From an uncultured Armatimonadota bacterium (GTDB lineage Bacteria > Armatimonadota > UBA5829 > DTJY01): a stretch of 7,082 nucleotides of DNA. A model generated the notes under the pieces. It had not been told where the DNA came from. It saw nothing but the letters and a program-made list of their open reading frames with translations, and ran no database searches. Made by a program: the position numbers and the translations under genes. The stretch covers positions 1 to 7,082 of the forward strand of contig CALNCU010000315.1 of the NCBI GenBank assembly GCA_937875395.1, read 5' to 3'. Of the stretch, positions 6,285 to 7,082 are shown in pieces; the first letter of the stretch is position 1; every line of letters starts with the position of its first letter.

Positions 6285-7082
6285 GTTGCCTTTCCCTCCG
6301 TTCTTTCGTATATGGTAGACCTTGATAAGCCCCATTCTGGTGTGGATAAGTGATATATTGTTAGCATGGTCCCGGCTTTTGGATGCCGTATCCAGCGCAT
6401 CCTCAAATTTGCCGGACAGGATAAAGCGGGTGTTAAGCATAACTGCCTTTGCAAGCGCGCTATATGGAATTGGGATATCTTTGCGAAGCGCAGACTTCCA
6501 TAGCGCCCGCGCCTGCGGCTGGACAGAATCCTGTTTGGTGACTTCAGGTGGCAGGAGAGATGTAACTATCCTGACTATTCCGGGGTCTTTGGCCGGATGT
6601 GAGCCGTATATGTTTACAATCTGAAAGTCCTCGAACCACCGTCCGACACTCTCCACCAGTTCTTCAAACGACCCCTCCATCCAGTCGCGCACCATGATTC
6701 TGCCGCCCGCCCCAGACAGCGTAAGGGCATAATATGTATTGTTTGCAAGATCAGGGTGTTTCCCTTCCCTTATGGAGTTGAGCAAGTCTGCAGCCCTTTT
6801 GTTTGCCGCTGCCTCCACCTGACCGGCAGATGGCTCTCCCAGCCAGGCCATGGCATCAAACTCACCAGGAATGCTTCTGTTGAACCAGTGGACTATCTTT
6901 GCCCCAACAAGAGGCCGTTCGCTGTTTGAGATAAGATGGTTTAGCGCGGCCCTGTAGGTTGCGGCCGCATCTTCGCATACGGCGCAGTTAGCCGACTGCT
7001 GCAACCCAAAGGATGTAAAAGCATCCTTGTCAAAGCAGATCAGCCTGTCCCCTATGGGGTTTCCGCCGACAGACGATAGCCC
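5868..7082 (-). CDS. cas8c: Cascade large subunit Cas8c (Csd1), 5' end beyond window
   Basis: Cas8c (Csd1) is the large subunit of I-C Cascade, which recognises the PAM and positions target DNA for Cas3. The last 404 residues are visible. The family is usually about 570-620 aa, so roughly the first 200 residues lie to the right. A TTG at 7004 could be misread as the start, but the frame continues open to 7082 and reads conserved Csd1 sequence across that point (CFDKDAFTSFGLQQSANC). Further signatures are YYALTLSGAGGRIMVRDWME, NPAYQCGRLMALLAGLQ, the AAASATPAMVLGRLARTSQF stretch, and LEEQSLFALGYYQE near the C-terminus. The last part doubles as the predicted Cas11c. The gene overlaps cas7 by 8 bp. 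cas5c and cas3 are expected immediately upstream, outside the window; their absence here says nothing about the genome. Confidence 0.95.
   Translation of the reverse strand, partial: GLSSVGGNPIGDRLICFDKDAFTSFGLQQSANCAVCEDAAATYRAALNHLISNSERPLVGAKIVHWFNRSIPGEFDAMAWLGEPSAGQVEAAANKRAADLLNSIREGKHPDLANNTYYALTLSGAGGRIMVRDWMEGSFEELVESVGRWFEDFQIVNIYGSHPAKDPGIVRIVTSLLPPEVTKQDSVQPQARALWKSALRKDIPIPYSALAKAVMLNTRFILSGKFEDALDTASKSRDHANNISLIHTRMGLIKVYHIRKNGGKGNMTPYLNEEHPNPAYQCGRLMALLAGLQKSALGDVGAGVVQRFYAAASATPAMVLGRLARTSQFHLSKIEPHKPGLAYWYNERIAQVWGRIQDNVPKTLNLEEQSLFALGYYQEIAAGRTKNGSAETSTDQTTEENDNV
5885..5891 (-). promoter_or_regulatory. Ribosome binding site of cas7
   Basis: ACGGAGG on the minus strand inside the 3' end of cas8c, with 9 nt between the GGAGG and the cas7 ATG at 5875. 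It fixes the cas7 start well inside a longer open frame. Confidence 0.8.
6295..6301 (-). promoter_or_regulatory. Internal ribosome binding site for Cas11c
   Basis: ACGGAGG on the minus strand within cas8c, followed by 10 nt and an in-frame ATG at 6284. It falls in the codons for KNGGKGN. It is the main evidence for independent translation of the small subunit. Confidence 0.7.

Overview
The window is a bacterial chromosomal segment that carries most of a type I-C CRISPR-Cas locus on the minus strand. The 3' part of an unrelated membrane-protein gene on the plus strand flanks it. Type I-C systems are almost entirely bacterial, base composition is moderate, and strong GGAGG ribosome binding sites precede several genes. 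Nothing here fixes the phylum.

Layout from left to right: (1) 1-822 (+) is the C-terminal 273 residues of an AI-2E/UPF0118-family permease, cut by the window edge. (2) 823-931 is a short gap between convergent genes with no convincing terminator. (3) 932-2907 (-) is the adaptation module. Read in the direction of transcription it is cas4-cas1-cas2, tightly coupled by a 4-bp overlap and a 3-bp gap. (4) 2908-3007 is a trailer holding a 10-bp perfect inverted repeat and what looks like a decayed CRISPR repeat. (5) 3008-4714 is a CRISPR array of 24 repeats of 37 bp and 23 spacers of 34-40 bp. Twenty-three repeats look identical and the leftmost is degenerate. (6) 4715-4906 is the likely leader. 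(7) 4907-7082 (-) is the effector module, with cas7 (csd2) preceded by an overlapping cas8c (csd1) whose 5' end lies outside the window. An internal start in cas8c predicts a separately translated small subunit, Cas11c. cas5c and cas3 would be expected further right, outside the window.

All Cas genes and the array point the same way. On the minus strand the repeat ends in ATTGAAAC, the usual 3' handle of this repeat class. The leader is therefore on the right, next to cas7, and the degenerate repeat lies at the old, distal end next to cas4. Cas8c, Cas11c and Cas7, with the off-window Cas5c, would form the Cascade surveillance complex. Cas4, Cas1 and Cas2 would select, trim and integrate new spacers at the right-hand end.

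The main departure from the textbook order (cas3-cas5-cas8c-cas7-cas4-cas1-cas2-array) is that the array sits between cas7 and cas4. The adaptation genes therefore lie downstream of the array's old end. I see no wholly new system. The points worth a second look are this architecture, the internal Cas11c start, the decaying trailer with its hairpin, and the unusually symmetrical repeat.
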